Part shown: piece after piece, positions 9,629-18,552 of the stretch
How positions within the stretch are numbered: position 1 is the first letter of the stretch
Layout: each line of letters begins with the position of its first letter
Origin: Pseudovibrio axinellae
GTDB lineage: Bacteria; Pseudomonadota; Alphaproteobacteria; Rhizobiales; Stappiaceae
Length of the DNA: 64,000 bases
Assembly: GCF_900110875.1 (NCBI RefSeq)
Contig: NZ_FOFM01000001.1
Location: forward strand, 620,001-684,000
Reading direction: 5' to 3'
The notes under the pieces: model-generated
Told to the model about the DNA's origin: nothing
Seen by the model: only the letters and a program-made list of their open reading frames with translations
Database searches by the model: none
Program-made: the position numbers and the translations under genes

Positions 9629-9817
9629 ATGAAAATGGAACAGGCAGTCATCGAAACGGATATTCCATCAACCGCAACAGGACGGTTTTCGGCAGCAGAA
9701 TTGCAAATGCTCCGCTACCAACTTGAAGAGATGGAGTTTGCCAAGCTTATACGGCTGGTTTCCAGCCTTCCCTCAGAAAAGTGGGAAAGCGCAGCTGAGG
9801 CACTTTACGAACTCTAA
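9629..9817 (+). CDS. Small hypothetical protein (60-62 aa)
   Basis: Short acidic protein with an amphipathic helical centre (FSAAELQMLRYQLEEMEFAKLIRLVSSLPSE is its core) and no membrane segment. Two ribosome-binding-like sites, GGAGG at 9616-9620 and AGGAG at 9624-9628, serve two in-frame ATGs at 9629 and 9635 with good spacing, so the start is ambiguous by two codons. I do not recognise the family. The strong translation signals argue that it is real. No neighbour on the same strand is close enough to suggest an operon. Confidence 0.6.
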   Translation: MKMEQAVIETDIPSTATGRFSAAELQMLRYQLEEMEFAKLIRLVSSLPSEKWESAAEALYEL

Positions 9818-9900
9818 GTGCATTTACCACCATTATTAGCGGCGGTGCTGGCTTTCATCATTAGACATTGTGCAGCTTAAAGCGAGACACCAAAGCAACC

Positions 9901-10410
9901 TTAAATCATTGTGGCTACATTGGTTTCTGACAAAAGCCTATTTCCGTCCCAATTCTTTTTGTGACCGCGCACTTCGCGCGGCGCTGGCCCAAAGTAGCCC
10001 GCAGATTTCACAAAATCTCTTGGTTGCAGGATAATTGATGCGATGCGTTGGTACAGCGATTTGGCCGAAATAGGCTTGCACAACAACTCATGGATGCCAA
10101 GTTTTCTTGCCTCAATGATACGGCTACGTTCTGTATGCGCTGTGACCATGATGATGGGGATGTATGCATAAGGGTTGTTCGGAGTGCGGATCATACGCAC
10201 CATCTCAGCGCCGTCGAGAATTGGCATAACCCAATCCAGAATCAAAATATCTGGATTGGCCCGATCCATGGCTTCAAGACCTGAAGCTCCATCCTCAGCT
10301 TCAATTATCTTTCTAACCCCAAAACTTTGGAGCATAGTGCGTAGAATAGTGCGCATATAGGCGCTATCTTCTACCACCAAAAACGATAGGGATGACAGGT
10401 CAATACTCAC
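9901..10410 (-). CDS. Single-domain response regulator (CheY-like) with short C-terminal tail
   Basis: A 169-residue receiver protein. The phospho-acceptor is Asp59 in ILILDWVMPILDG, the acidic pair is in VVEDSAYM, the switch Thr is in IMVTAHT and the conserved Lys is in LCKPIS. After the receiver (about residues 8-130) comes a basic tail with YFGPAPREVRGHKKNWDG, a feature of a group of alphaproteobacterial stand-alone receivers. No DNA-binding or catalytic output domain is present, so it probably acts by protein contact. No cognate kinase is adjacent. Confidence 0.88.
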   Translation of the reverse strand: MSIDLSSLSFLVVEDSAYMRTILRTMLQSFGVRKIIEAEDGASGLEAMDRANPDILILDWVMPILDGAEMVRMIRTPNNPYAYIPIIMVTAHTERSRIIEARKLGIHELLCKPISAKSLYQRIASIILQPRDFVKSAGYFGPAPREVRGHKKNWDGNRLLSETNVATMI

Positions 10411-10519
10411 GCAATTAAGCCCCGGTCACTTGGTGCAACCCAATTAATTAGAACAGAAATTCAGTTAATAGTTACAAGGTGTGGCAGAGAACATAACAAA
10501 TTGCAAGACTGGCCGATTA

Positions 10520-10533
10520 TAGATCTATGTCAA
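10520..10533. promoter_or_regulatory. Imperfect FNR/FixK-like box upstream of hemA
   Basis: TAGAT-CTAT-GTCAA differs at one position from the TTGAY-N4-RTCAA pattern seen upstream of ccoN and hemN. It lies about 180 bases before the hemA ATG. Oxygen control of hemA is known in related bacteria, so it is plausible but unproven. Confidence 0.3.
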
Positions 10534-10709
10534 AGACCATCTCTACGTTATATAGGCTGATAGGCGTTAACTGAAAATATCCTTTGATAAATCCGCTAAA
10601 TTAAGGACCGCGTCAATGTGTCCTGCGACAGCACTAAGGTTTATCGCTAAGTTTAGGCTAACTCTAAAATATCGCCATACAATACCGCCGCAATAGTAAG
10701 GGGCAAAAA

Positions 10710-11987
10710 ATGGACTACCAAAATATCTTCGATGAAGCGATTGCTTCTTTGAAGGGTGAGAAGCGGTACCGAGTATTTGCTAATCTGGAACGCATTGCAG
10801 GGCGCCACCCACACGCTCTGTGGCGTAAAGAAAATCAAAACCTTCGTGAAATCGTCATTTGGTGTTCCAACGACTACCTTGGGATGGGGCAGCACCCTAA
10901 AGTTATCGACGCGATGACAGAGACTGTTCAGCGCATGGGCGCTGGCGCTGGCGGCACCCGGAACATTTCTGGCACGAACTATCCCCTGGTCATGCTTGAG
11001 GAAGAACTCGCAGACCTGCACGGGAAAGAAAGTGCTCTGGTGTTCTCCAGCGGTTTTGTTTCTAATGAGGCGTCCATTTCAACCATCGCAAAGTTGCTCC
11101 CAGATTGTCTTATTCTTTCTGACCAGCTGAACCACGCTTCCATGATTGCGGGCGTTCGCGGGGCAGGCACTTCAAAACAAGTCTGGCGCCACAACGATCT
11201 AGAGCACCTTGAAGACTTGCTCAAAGCGGCTGGTAATGATCGCGCAAAACTAATTGTGTTTGAATCTGTCTATTCAATGGACGGCGACGTTGCTCCAATT
11301 GAGCGTATTGCTGACCTTGCTGACAAATACAACGCCATGACCTACATTGATGAAGTGCATGCAGTAGGTATGTACGGCTCACGCGGCGCGGGCATTTGTG
11401 AACGCGACGACGTCATGGATCGTATTGACATTATTGAAGGCACGCTTGCCAAAGCCTTCGGTGTTATGGGTGGTTATATCACCGCCTCGCAGACCATCAT
11501 TGATGCCGTTCGCTCCTACGCTCCTGGCTTCATCTTCACCACTGCAATTCCTCCTGGGCTCGCAGCTGCTGCAACGGCATCCATCAGACACCTGAAAGAA
11601 TCCGGTGCTGAGCGTGATGGTCAGCAGCGTCAGGCGCAGCGTACTAAGGACGTTCTGAGCGCAGCAGGCCTGCCTGTCATGCCTTCTGAGACACACATCA
11701 TCCCAGTACTGGTTGCTGACCCTGATCTGTGTAAACAGGCTACAGATCTCTTGCTTGATAAGCATGGCATCTACATCCAGCCGATCAACTACCCGACCGT
11801 ACCACGCGGCACCGAACGTCTGCGTATTACACCAGGTCCGGTACACAATGATGCATTGATTGATCATCTGCGAGACGCGCTGGTCGATGTTTGGCAGACA
11901 TTGGGCCTACCATTTACTGACGCTCCGGCCGAGGACGAAGTGGATGGCGCAAAAGGACAAGCGGTTTATCAGTTCGCTGGCGGTTAA
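10710..11987 (+). CDS. hemA: 5-aminolevulinate synthase
   Basis: PLP enzyme of 425 residues that condenses glycine and succinyl-CoA to 5-aminolevulinate, the first step of haem synthesis by the C4 (Shemin) route of alphaproteobacteria. The PLP lysine is Lys248 in [14 protein letters not shown]; other motifs are [37 protein letters not shown] and [12 protein letters not shown]. The length is normal. It faces the cco operon tail to tail across a terminator. The haem locus next to cbb3 oxidase genes makes sense because CcoN, CcoO and CcoP all carry haem. A near-consensus FNR box lies upstream. Confidence 0.97.
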   Translation: MDYQNIFDEAIASLKGEKRYRVFANLERIAGRHPHALWRKENQNLREIVIWCSNDYLGMGQHPKVIDAMTETVQRMGAGAGGTRNISGTNYPLVMLEEELADLHGKESALVFSSGFVSNEASISTIAKLLPDCLILSDQLNHASMIAGVRGAGTSKQVWRHNDLEHLEDLLKAAGNDRAKLIVFESVYSMDGDVAPIERIADLADKYNAMTYIDEVHAVGMYGSRGAGICERDDVMDRIDIIEGTLAKAFGVMGGYITASQTIIDAVRSYAPGFIFTTAIPPGLAAAATASIRHLKESGAERDGQQRQAQRTKDVLSAAGLPVMPSETHIIPVLVADPDLCKQATDLLLDKHGIYIQPINYPTVPRGTERLRITPGPVHNDALIDHLRDALVDVWQTLGLPFTDAPAEDEVDGAKGQAVYQFAGG

Positions 11988-12006
11988 GTGCTGACACATA
12001 TAATGC

Positions 12007-12036
12007 AAAAAGGCCGGCAGATTTGCCGGCCTTTTT
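12007..12036 (+). terminator. Terminator of hemA (possibly bidirectional)
   Basis: 13-bp stem AAAAAGGCCGGCA/TGCCGGCCTTTTT with a four-base loop. U-runs on both strands could also stop transcripts leaving ccoS. Between 12073 and 12112 a second stem (AACGAG/CTCGTT outside, GCTATC/GATAGC inside) overlaps the ccoS stop codon. Confidence 0.88.
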
Positions 12037-12110
12037 GTATGGTAAGCTGAAATAGAAACGCAGCCCTCGCGTAACGAGCTTCATGCTATCGCTTTACGTG
12101 ATAGCCTCGT

Positions 12111-12299
12111 TCAGGAAACCTTGCGCTTTGCAGCTTCAACAGGTGCGCTGTTTTCTTGCAGGTCACCATCATCGAGAATACGCCACTTCGGCCCTTCCAT
12201 ATCATCATATTGTCCCGAACGAAGGGACCATAAGAATGCAACCAGACCGGCACCACCGAGAACCAGTGCAATAGGAATTAGGTAGATCAAGACTTCCAT
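12111..12299 (-). CDS. ccoS: cbb3-type cytochrome oxidase assembly protein CcoS
   Basis: A 62-residue protein with one N-terminal membrane helix (VLIYLIPIALVLGGAGLVAFLWSL) followed by the CcoS signature RSGQYDDMEGPKWRIL. CcoS is needed to insert haem and copper cofactors into the cbb3 oxidase. It starts eight bases after the ccoI stop, as the last gene of ccoGHIS. Confidence 0.94.
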   Translation of the reverse strand: MEVLIYLIPIALVLGGAGLVAFLWSLRSGQYDDMEGPKWRILDDGDLQENSAPVEAAKRKVS

Positions 12300-12307
12300 A
12301 GTTCTGC

Positions 12308-14527
12308 TCAGGCCTTTTCATTGGGCTGCGTTGAGGCACCTGCAATCATGCGCAGGCGTACTGCATTTAAAGTAACGATAATAGAAGAACCCGACATAGC
12401 CAAGGCCGCAACAAGGGGTGTGACAAAACCAAGCACCGCGAAAGGCACCGCCAACAAATTATAGATCACGGAAATGATCAGGTTTTGGTTCATGACCCAG
12501 CGCGCTTTGCGTGAAATGTTGAGAGCGCTCATAACTGGGGTGAGACTATCCCCCATGAAGATGGCATCAGCTGCGGCCTGACTGACGTGCACAGCCGAAA
12601 CCGGTGACATAGACACATTTGCTGCCGCAAGCGAAGGTGCATCATTGAGCCCATCGCCTACCATCAGAACTTTACGTCCCTGCGCCTTGAGCGCTTCAAT
12701 ACGGTCGATTTTATCCTGCGGTTTAAGGTTGGCTTTCCAATCCGCTACCTGCAACATATCTGCTGCATACTTCACCGCGCCAGTATGATCACCGCTCAGG
12801 ATCTCCAGATTATAACCAGCATCTCTTAATTGCTGGATCGTCTCCGTTGCCTTTTCGCGCATAAACTGGCCAACAGGAAGCAGCGTTGCTGGTTCACTAC
12901 CCTCTTGGAAAGCAACGAATGAGGCATCTGGCCTTTGTGTTCTCATCTCGTTCAACTGTACATCCGAGACGCCACAGAACGCTGGAGACCCCAGCTTTAC
13001 GGCGCGCCCATCTACCACAGCCTCAACACCCCTGCCCGCAATTTCTTTTACATCTGACAGGATGTGCTGAGCACCCGTCGCTCTTGCAATCGCCTGGGAC
13101 AATGGATGCGAGGATGAAAGCGCTAATCGCCCAGCCAGCTCAAGCTGGTCTGCGGACAGTCCATGTTTTTTTGAAAGCGTCGCATCGGGGAGTGTGAGCG
13201 TCCCGGTTTTATCAAATACGATAGTATCTACACTCGCCAATCGCTCAATAGCGTCGCCTGCATTCAAGAGAACTCGTTCTTTAAAGAACAGGCCGCTTGC
13301 TACAACTTGTACAGCCGGAATTGCAAGGCCGAGAGCGCAGGGACAAGTTATGATGAGTACAGAGATCGAGATGACCATGGCTGTTTGCCAGTCCATACCC
13401 ATCACGACCCAGCCAATGAAAGTCAGAAGAGCAGCTGCGTGAACGACAGGGGCATACAATTGTGAAGCACGGTCAGCTACCTGAACATATTTGGAACGAC
13501 CTTCCATCGCCGTTTCAAGCAGACTATTAACTTCGTCAAGCAACGTCCCCTTCACCGCTGCAGTGACTTCGATCTCCAACACACCATGGGTGTTCATGGT
13601 CCCGGCATAGACCAGGTCGCCTTGCTGGACTGACTGCAACAGCGTTTCACCAGTCACAAGGCTTTGATCTACTTCGGATGTCCCTGTGGAGATTCTGCCA
13701 TCAACGGAAATACGTTCGCCAGCTCTGACCAGAACCCGGTCTCCAGCAGTCAGTTTCGACAGAGGCACGTTCTGCGTACTTCCATCCTCCAGGATTTTTG
13801 CAGCACTTTCAGCCTTGAGCGTTGCCAGGTTTTCTGCAAAAGAACGTGTCTTGCGCCGCATTAGATGGTCGCAATAGCGACCAACAAGTAAGAAAAACAG
13901 CAGCATAACGGCGCTATCAAAATACGCGTGCTCTGCTTCCTGAATTGTTTGCCAGATCGATAGTCCCGTTGCCAGTAACACGCCGATCGTAATCGGGACG
14001 TCCATGTTCAGGCGCCCGGTCTTGACGGCCATATATGCGCTGCGAAAGAAGATACGCCCAGAATACACGACTGTTGGCAGAGCAATCAGCGCTGAAATCC
14101 AGTGAAAGAAGGAACGTGTTTCAGGGTCAATGTCCGTCGTGTTGCCTGACCAGATAGAAATGGATAGCAACATAATGTTCATTGCGGCAAATCCCGAAAC
14201 AGCCAGTGCTCTCAGTATTTCTTTGCCAACAGCATCGCCACGCGACTTTACCTGTGCAGGGTCAAATGGATAAGCTTTATACCCCAGATGTTGCAGTAGT
14301 TCGACAATCGGAGCCGGGCTTGTCGTTTGCTCATCCCAGTCGACTGCTAGTCTGTGAGAGGATAAGTTTACGCGCGCGTTTTCAACGCCATCCAGCTTTC
14401 GAAGGCCACGCTCGATCTCATACATACATGCAGCACACGTAATACCATCAACCGCAAGGTCCATATGAGCCTTGCCATTGCCGGTATCTGTTACGAATGC
14501 AGCCCAATCGCTTTCAGGCGCAGACAT
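12308..14527 (-). CDS. ccoI: Copper-translocating P1B-type ATPase CcoI/FixI
   Basis: Inner-membrane copper ATPase of 739 residues that supplies copper for cbb3 oxidase assembly. Order: an N-terminal heavy-metal domain with C31-A-A-C34 in GITCAACMYEIERG; membrane helices from about residue 95; actuator motif SLVTGETL; the copper-binding CPC in ITCPCALGLA; the phosphorylation motif DKTGTLT; the hinge MVGDGLNDAPSLA; and two final helices. The single CxxC domain and short N-terminus fit FixI rather than CopA detoxification pumps. Downstream of ccoH by 12 bases and upstream of ccoS. Confidence 0.95.
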   Translation of the reverse strand: MSAPESDWAAFVTDTGNGKAHMDLAVDGITCAACMYEIERGLRKLDGVENARVNLSSHRLAVDWDEQTTSPAPIVELLQHLGYKAYPFDPAQVKSRGDAVGKEILRALAVSGFAAMNIMLLSISIWSGNTTDIDPETRSFFHWISALIALPTVVYSGRIFFRSAYMAVKTGRLNMDVPITIGVLLATGLSIWQTIQEAEHAYFDSAVMLLFFLLVGRYCDHLMRRKTRSFAENLATLKAESAAKILEDGSTQNVPLSKLTAGDRVLVRAGERISVDGRISTGTSEVDQSLVTGETLLQSVQQGDLVYAGTMNTHGVLEIEVTAAVKGTLLDEVNSLLETAMEGRSKYVQVADRASQLYAPVVHAAALLTFIGWVVMGMDWQTAMVISISVLIITCPCALGLAIPAVQVVASGLFFKERVLLNAGDAIERLASVDTIVFDKTGTLTLPDATLSKKHGLSADQLELAGRLALSSSHPLSQAIARATGAQHILSDVKEIAGRGVEAVVDGRAVKLGSPAFCGVSDVQLNEMRTQRPDASFVAFQEGSEPATLLPVGQFMREKATETIQQLRDAGYNLEILSGDHTGAVKYAADMLQVADWKANLKPQDKIDRIEALKAQGRKVLMVGDGLNDAPSLAAANVSMSPVSAVHVSQAAADAIFMGDSLTPVMSALNISRKARWVMNQNLIISVIYNLLAVPFAVLGFVTPLVAALAMSGSSIIVTLNAVRLRMIAGASTQPNEKA

Positions 14528-14539
14528 ATCAATACCGCC

Positions 14540-15067
14540 TTATTCAGCGAAGAAAATCTTATTTTTGGAACGGAAGATGGGAAATGACTTATCGCTTGGG
14601 TCAGCAATCTCAACCACCACATTCCAATGTCCAGCTCCAAGATTGGATAGGTTAGCCACATACTCACCGGCCGAACGCTCTGATAAGATGAGGTCTTGAT
14701 CGGCTGCTGTTATAGCTGGACGGTGCAGTTTGACGGTGACACTCTCACCGGTGATAACAGCGCCAGTTTTGTCTTCTGCAAGTACGCGGATATGTGCGGA
14801 GCCATCACCATTGCGCTCGATAGCTGCATCGACATTCCAATTCAGCGCCGCCTGCGCTTTTGCATTGGCGATTTCTTTGTTGTAACGCTGGCTAACCTTA
14901 TATGAGCTGTCCACTTCCAAGCCTGGGAAGGTGTCGAGCGCAATATAGATCATAACTGCGTTCATAGCAGCGATAACACCAAAGAATGCAATAAGGCGAT
15001 ACAGAACCATACGGCCTGTGAGTTGCCGAGGTTTGCGCGATGACTTTTGATCGATGGCCATAGTCAT
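14540..15067 (-). CDS. ccoH: cbb3 oxidase assembly protein CcoH/FixH
   Basis: A 175-residue membrane-anchored assembly factor. One N-terminal helix (LYRLIAFFGVIAAMNAVMIYIAL) is followed by a periplasmic FixH domain with SSYKVSQRYNKEIANAKAQ, and a beta-rich end (AGHWNVVVEIADPS). AAGGAG precedes the ATG at 15067. FixH/CcoH contacts CcoN and is needed for stable cbb3 complexes. It sits between ccoG and ccoI. Confidence 0.92.
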   Translation of the reverse strand: MTMAIDQKSSRKPRQLTGRMVLYRLIAFFGVIAAMNAVMIYIALDTFPGLEVDSSYKVSQRYNKEIANAKAQAALNWNVDAAIERNGDGSAHIRVLAEDKTGAVITGESVTVKLHRPAITAADQDLILSERSAGEYVANLSNLGAGHWNVVVEIADPSDKSFPIFRSKNKIFFAE

Positions 15068-15128
15068 ATCCTGCTCCTTTTTGGCGGCTCAACGGATGGG
15101 GGTGAGCTTCGCTTTTATGGTGTTCCAG

Positions 15129-15152
15129 TGATAAGGGGCGTACCCCTTATCA
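15129..15152 (-). other. Intercistronic hairpin between ccoG and ccoH
   Basis: Perfect 10-bp inverted repeat TGATAAGGGG/CCCCTTATCA around a four-base loop in the 122-base gap between ccoG and ccoH. No U-run follows on the minus strand, so an RNA processing or stability element fits better than a classic terminator. Confidence 0.6.
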
Positions 15153-15189
15153 CGCAAGTTGAATTAGGTAATTCTACAACTTGTATCTC

Positions 15190-16665
15190 TTATTCTCCCG
15201 GCGCCCGGAAGAAATCATGAATTACCGTTGTTTCACCGGTTTCGGTATCAACCAACTTAAAGCTCATTGCTCTTGAGTTTGGCAGATCAACACCGGTTGG
15301 TGAGAATACAAGCGCGCGCACTGAGCGAGTGGTATCAGCATCAACAGACAAACTAAGTTGTGTTTTGTTTGTAATAGCTTCATCATTCCGATGAATGCCG
15401 ACGACCTCAAAAGTCGTACCCGCTGGCATGCCTTCAACGCTTAAGGTGAAGGACTGTTCATTGTTGTGCTTGTTCAAGAGACGGAGTGAATAGCCGTTTC
15501 GGAATGAACCATCACTTTGCTGAACGTATAGTGGGTTACGGTCATGCACGACAGACAGCCCTGTCATGGAGCGGTTAAGCTGCATGTACAGCATCACACC
15601 TGCAATCATGGCAATGATCAACGTGTATAAAACAGTACGCGGACGGATCAGGCGGTAAACTGGTGTTTCCCCCTTTTCACGGCGCTCAATGTTGAGGTCC
15701 GTGTCGTACGCGATCAATCCAGTTGGTTTACCAACCTTATCCATGATTGAATCACATGCGTCGATGCACAGACCGCACTGAATACAATCGAGCTGAGCAC
15801 CTTTGCGGATGTCAACGCCGGTCGGACATGCGTAAAGACATTGGTTACAGTCGATACAATCACCAGCAGGCAGGCCCTCCTCCTCGCGTTTCAGGCTCTC
15901 TTTGAGGTGGCCACGTGGCTCACCGCGATCGTAACGGTAGGTTACGTTGAGTGCATGCTCATCTGTGAGAGCTGCCTGAATTCTTGGCCATGGGCACATA
16001 TACACACAGATCTGCTCGCGCATGTGACCTGCAAGTGAGTATGTGGTGAAAGTAAGGATGCCGATCCAAACGTAAGCCGACAGAGCTGCCTGACCTGTTG
16101 CAAGGTCATGAACAAGCGTTGGAGCATCTGCAAAATACAGAACCCAAGCACCGCCCGTCCACCAGGCTATCATCAGCCAAAGGAAGTGTTTCGTTCCTTT
16201 TTTGAGGATTTTTTCGGCTGACCAGGGCTGTTTATCCAGCGCGATCCGCTTGCGGCGGTCACCCTCAATCAAGCTCTCAACACGAAGGAACAGGTCTGTC
16301 CAAACGGTCTGCGGACAAAGGTATCCGCACCACAGGCGGCCTGCAATTGCATTCATCAAAAACAAGGCAACAGATGCAATGATGAGCAAACCAGTGAGAT
16401 AATACACTTCCTGGGGCCAGATCTCGAGAAAGAAGAAATAACCTCTTTTTCTCTCAAAATCGATCAGAACGGCCTGATCGGGGAGCAAGGGCCCTCTGTC
16501 CCAACGAAGGAACGGGGTAAAATAATAGATTCCAAGGGTAACAAAAAGGATTGCCCATTTGATTTTGCGGAACCGGCCTTTTACCTCCATAGGGTAAATT
16601 TTTGCCGCTGACGCAAACCAGGCATCATCTTCTTCTTTATCGATGGGTTCAACTTGGCTAGACAT
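15190..16665 (-). CDS. ccoG: Cytochrome oxidase accessory protein CcoG (RdxA/FixG)
   Basis: A 491-residue polyferredoxin membrane protein needed for maturation of cbb3 oxidase, thought to reduce copper for delivery. The N-terminal half has several membrane helices and the NosR/NapH-type CGYLCPQTVWTDLF and VCVYMCPW-like CVYMCPWPRIQ. A 2x[4Fe-4S] ferredoxin region follows (CIDCNQCLYACPTG, then CIQCGLCIDACDS). Another helix near residue 350 leads to a C-terminal Ig-like FixG domain. GAGGAAG precedes the ATG. It is preceded by a hairpin and then ccoP. Confidence 0.95.
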   Translation of the reverse strand: MSSQVEPIDKEEDDAWFASAAKIYPMEVKGRFRKIKWAILFVTLGIYYFTPFLRWDRGPLLPDQAVLIDFERKRGYFFFLEIWPQEVYYLTGLLIIASVALFLMNAIAGRLWCGYLCPQTVWTDLFLRVESLIEGDRRKRIALDKQPWSAEKILKKGTKHFLWLMIAWWTGGAWVLYFADAPTLVHDLATGQAALSAYVWIGILTFTTYSLAGHMREQICVYMCPWPRIQAALTDEHALNVTYRYDRGEPRGHLKESLKREEEGLPAGDCIDCNQCLYACPTGVDIRKGAQLDCIQCGLCIDACDSIMDKVGKPTGLIAYDTDLNIERREKGETPVYRLIRPRTVLYTLIIAMIAGVMLYMQLNRSMTGLSVVHDRNPLYVQQSDGSFRNGYSLRLLNKHNNEQSFTLSVEGMPAGTTFEVVGIHRNDEAITNKTQLSLSVDADTTRSVRALVFSPTGVDLPNSRAMSFKLVDTETGETTVIHDFFRAPGE

Positions 16666-16703
16666 AATGTCTTCCTCAGTTGGCGATGTGCTTTTTGCAG
16701 ATT

Positions 16704-16731
16704 AAGCGAGGACACTTGCGCGTCCTCGCTT
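16704..16731 (-). terminator. Hairpin after ccoP (weak terminator or processing site)
   Basis: Perfect 10-bp stem AAGCGAGGAC/GTCCTCGCTT with an 8-base loop, between the ccoP stop and ccoG. The minus-strand continuation has no clear U-run, so it may attenuate or protect the ccoNOQP message rather than end it. Confidence 0.55.
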
Positions 16732-16759
16732 GTTCGTCATCTTAAAGAATTAAGAGATC

Positions 16760-17635
16760 TTACTGACCACCACCGAGAGAGTGAACGTACACAGCCAGTG
16801 ATTTAACTGTTGTTTCACCCAGACGGTCAATCCATGCAGGCATAACACCGTGACGTGGTGCATCTACCTGAGCAATGATATCTTCGACAGATTTTCCATA
16901 AAGGTAGGTTGGTGCAGTCAGGTTTGGAGAACCTGTTTCAGTGCTACCCTTTGCATCTTCCATATGACAGGCAGCACAGTTTTCTTCGTAAACCACTTTA
17001 CCTGCTTCAAGGTCAACACCTTGTCGCGTTGGAAGACCAGCTACTGAACCAACATAGTTAGCAACTTGGATGATCTCGTCTTTTTCAAGCATCTCATCCC
17101 GGCCAAATGCAGGCATTTCTGCATAACGCGTGTCATCGTGTTCTGCACGAACACCGTAAGAGATGGTTGTCGCAAGCGTGTCGAGATCGCCGCCCCAGAT
17201 CCAGCTGTCATCTTGAAGATTTGGATAACCTTCAAAACCAGTTGCACCTGCGCCGTGACAAGGCGCGCAGTTGTCACCAAATGCGACCTTACCCTGAGCC
17301 ATAGCAAACTCAAGCAATTCCGGCGTGTCACGAATTTCTTCCAAAGATGCTTCCAGAAGCATCTTACCGGTTTCAGCACGCTCAGCTTCAGCAGCATTGA
17401 ACTCTGCTGTAACAACAGCGCGCTGACTGTAATCCAAAAGGCCCTTTGTGTAGCCATTGACCAATGGCCAGCTTGGCATCAGCACCCAGTAGATCACGGA
17501 CCACACTATGGAAGCGTAGAACATGTAGAGCCACCACTTAGGGAGCGGGTGGTTGAGTTCCTTCAGGCCGTCCCATTCGTGACCTGTGGTTTCGACACCC
17601 GTTACCTGGTCGATTTCCTTTTTGTACTCAGCCAT
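16760..17635 (-). CDS. ccoP: cbb3-type cytochrome c oxidase subunit III (dihaem CcoP)
   Basis: Membrane-anchored dihaem cytochrome c of 291 residues that passes electrons to CcoO/CcoN. The N-terminus holds GHEWDGLKELNHPLPKWW and one helix (YMFYASIVWSVIYWVLM). Two haem c sites are CAPCHG and CAACHM, each followed by a Met ligand region (AEMPAFGRDE; HGVMPAWIDR). The ATG at 17635 overlaps the ccoQ stop by one base (TAATG), so translation is likely coupled. Third structural subunit in the ccoNOQP order. Confidence 0.96.
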   Translation of the reverse strand: MAEYKKEIDQVTGVETTGHEWDGLKELNHPLPKWWLYMFYASIVWSVIYWVLMPSWPLVNGYTKGLLDYSQRAVVTAEFNAAEAERAETGKMLLEASLEEIRDTPELLEFAMAQGKVAFGDNCAPCHGAGATGFEGYPNLQDDSWIWGGDLDTLATTISYGVRAEHDDTRYAEMPAFGRDEMLEKDEIIQVANYVGSVAGLPTRQGVDLEAGKVVYEENCAACHMEDAKGSTETGSPNLTAPTYLYGKSVEDIIAQVDAPRHGVMPAWIDRLGETTVKSLAVYVHSLGGGQ

Positions 17636-17793
17636 TAATCATCCTCCCTAAGCGGGACCTGTGAAGCATCGTCAAAGCGCTTACTATTGCTTGGCCAGCA
17701 GGCGTAGATAACTACACCTGCAAAGATCGCCATGAAGTAGAGCAAACCGCCGGTTTGCGCGAAGTGTGCAAGAGATGTGTAAGTTGCGTCCAT
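17635..17793 (-). CDS. ccoQ: cbb3-type oxidase subunit CcoQ
   Basis: A 52-residue single-helix protein (MDATYTSLAHFAQTGGLLYF, then MAIFAGVVIYACWPSN and a charged tail ending in REDD). CcoQ stabilises the cbb3 complex. Two adjacent ATGs are possible at 17796 and 17793; AAGGAG has better spacing to the second. The stop codon shares one base with the ccoP start. The gene is easily missed because of its size, but position and sequence are typical. Confidence 0.9.
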   Translation of the reverse strand: MDATYTSLAHFAQTGGLLYFMAIFAGVVIYACWPSNSKRFDDASQVPLREDD

Positions 17794-17803
17794 CATCCGC
17801 TCC

Positions 17804-18538
17804 TTAGCGCAGGTTTGCTTTTTCGTCGTAGAGGCTAAAGTCTACGAGCGTGCCAAGCATCTGTAGGTAAGCTACAAGTGCATCCATCTCAGTCACTTCT
17901 TTGGCGTTGCCGTCAAAGTCGCGGATGAGAACACCAGGGTAGCGCTCTTCGAACGCTTCTGCTGCATCGCTGTCAGGCTCTGCCTGCGCGAGAAGATCCA
18001 CCTTTGCGCTTGCAATTTGTTCCTCAGAATAAGGAACACCGTACATTGCGTTCACTTTCAGATGGTTTTCGATCTCAATTGTGGAGAGCTTGGCGTCCAT
18101 CAGGAATGGGTAGCCAGGCATCACAGAGGTCGGAGACACTGAACGCGGGTTGATCAAGTGATCACGCTGCCACTCATCAGAGTACTTACCGCCCACACGA
18201 GCGAGATCAGGACCAGTACGTTTGGAACCCCATTGGAATGGGCGATCGTACATGGATTCGGCAGCCAGTGAGTAGTTGCCGTAGCGCTCCAACTCGTCGC
18301 GCATCGGACGGATCTGTTGTGAGTGACAGGCATAACAGCCTTCGCGCACATAGATGTTACGTCCTACAAGCTCAAGCGGAGTATAAGGGCGCATACCCTC
18401 TGTTTTTTCAATCGTGCTCTTGAGGTAGTAAAGAGGTACGATTTCAACGAGACCGCCGATTGAGATCATGATGACGATGCCAACAATCAGGATCAGCGAG
18501 TTTTTCTCGAAGATTTGGTGTTTTTTCCAAGCAGACAT
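17804..18538 (-). CDS. ccoO: cbb3-type cytochrome c oxidase subunit II (monohaem CcoO)
   Basis: Monohaem cytochrome c subunit of 244 residues with one N-terminal helix ([25 protein letters not shown]), then [23 protein letters not shown] with the haem c site CYACH, and the Met-ligand region SVMPGYPFL. Conserved [18 protein letters not shown] is present. It starts 14 bases after the ccoN stop and precedes ccoQ. Electrons from CcoP pass through it to the CcoN haems. Confidence 0.97.
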   Translation of the reverse strand: MSAWKKHQIFEKNSLILIVGIVIMISIGGLVEIVPLYYLKSTIEKTEGMRPYTPLELVGRNIYVREGCYACHSQQIRPMRDELERYGNYSLAAESMYDRPFQWGSKRTGPDLARVGGKYSDEWQRDHLINPRSVSPTSVMPGYPFLMDAKLSTIEIENHLKVNAMYGVPYSEEQIASAKVDLLAQAEPDSDAAEAFEERYPGVLIRDFDGNAKEVTEMDALVAYLQMLGTLVDFSLYDEKANLR

Positions 18539-18552
18539 TCGTGATCTCCCGA

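Noticed and set aside
17066-17638. 190-codon open frame on the plus strand
   Set aside because: Antisense to ccoP, whose haem motifs and operon position are unambiguous.
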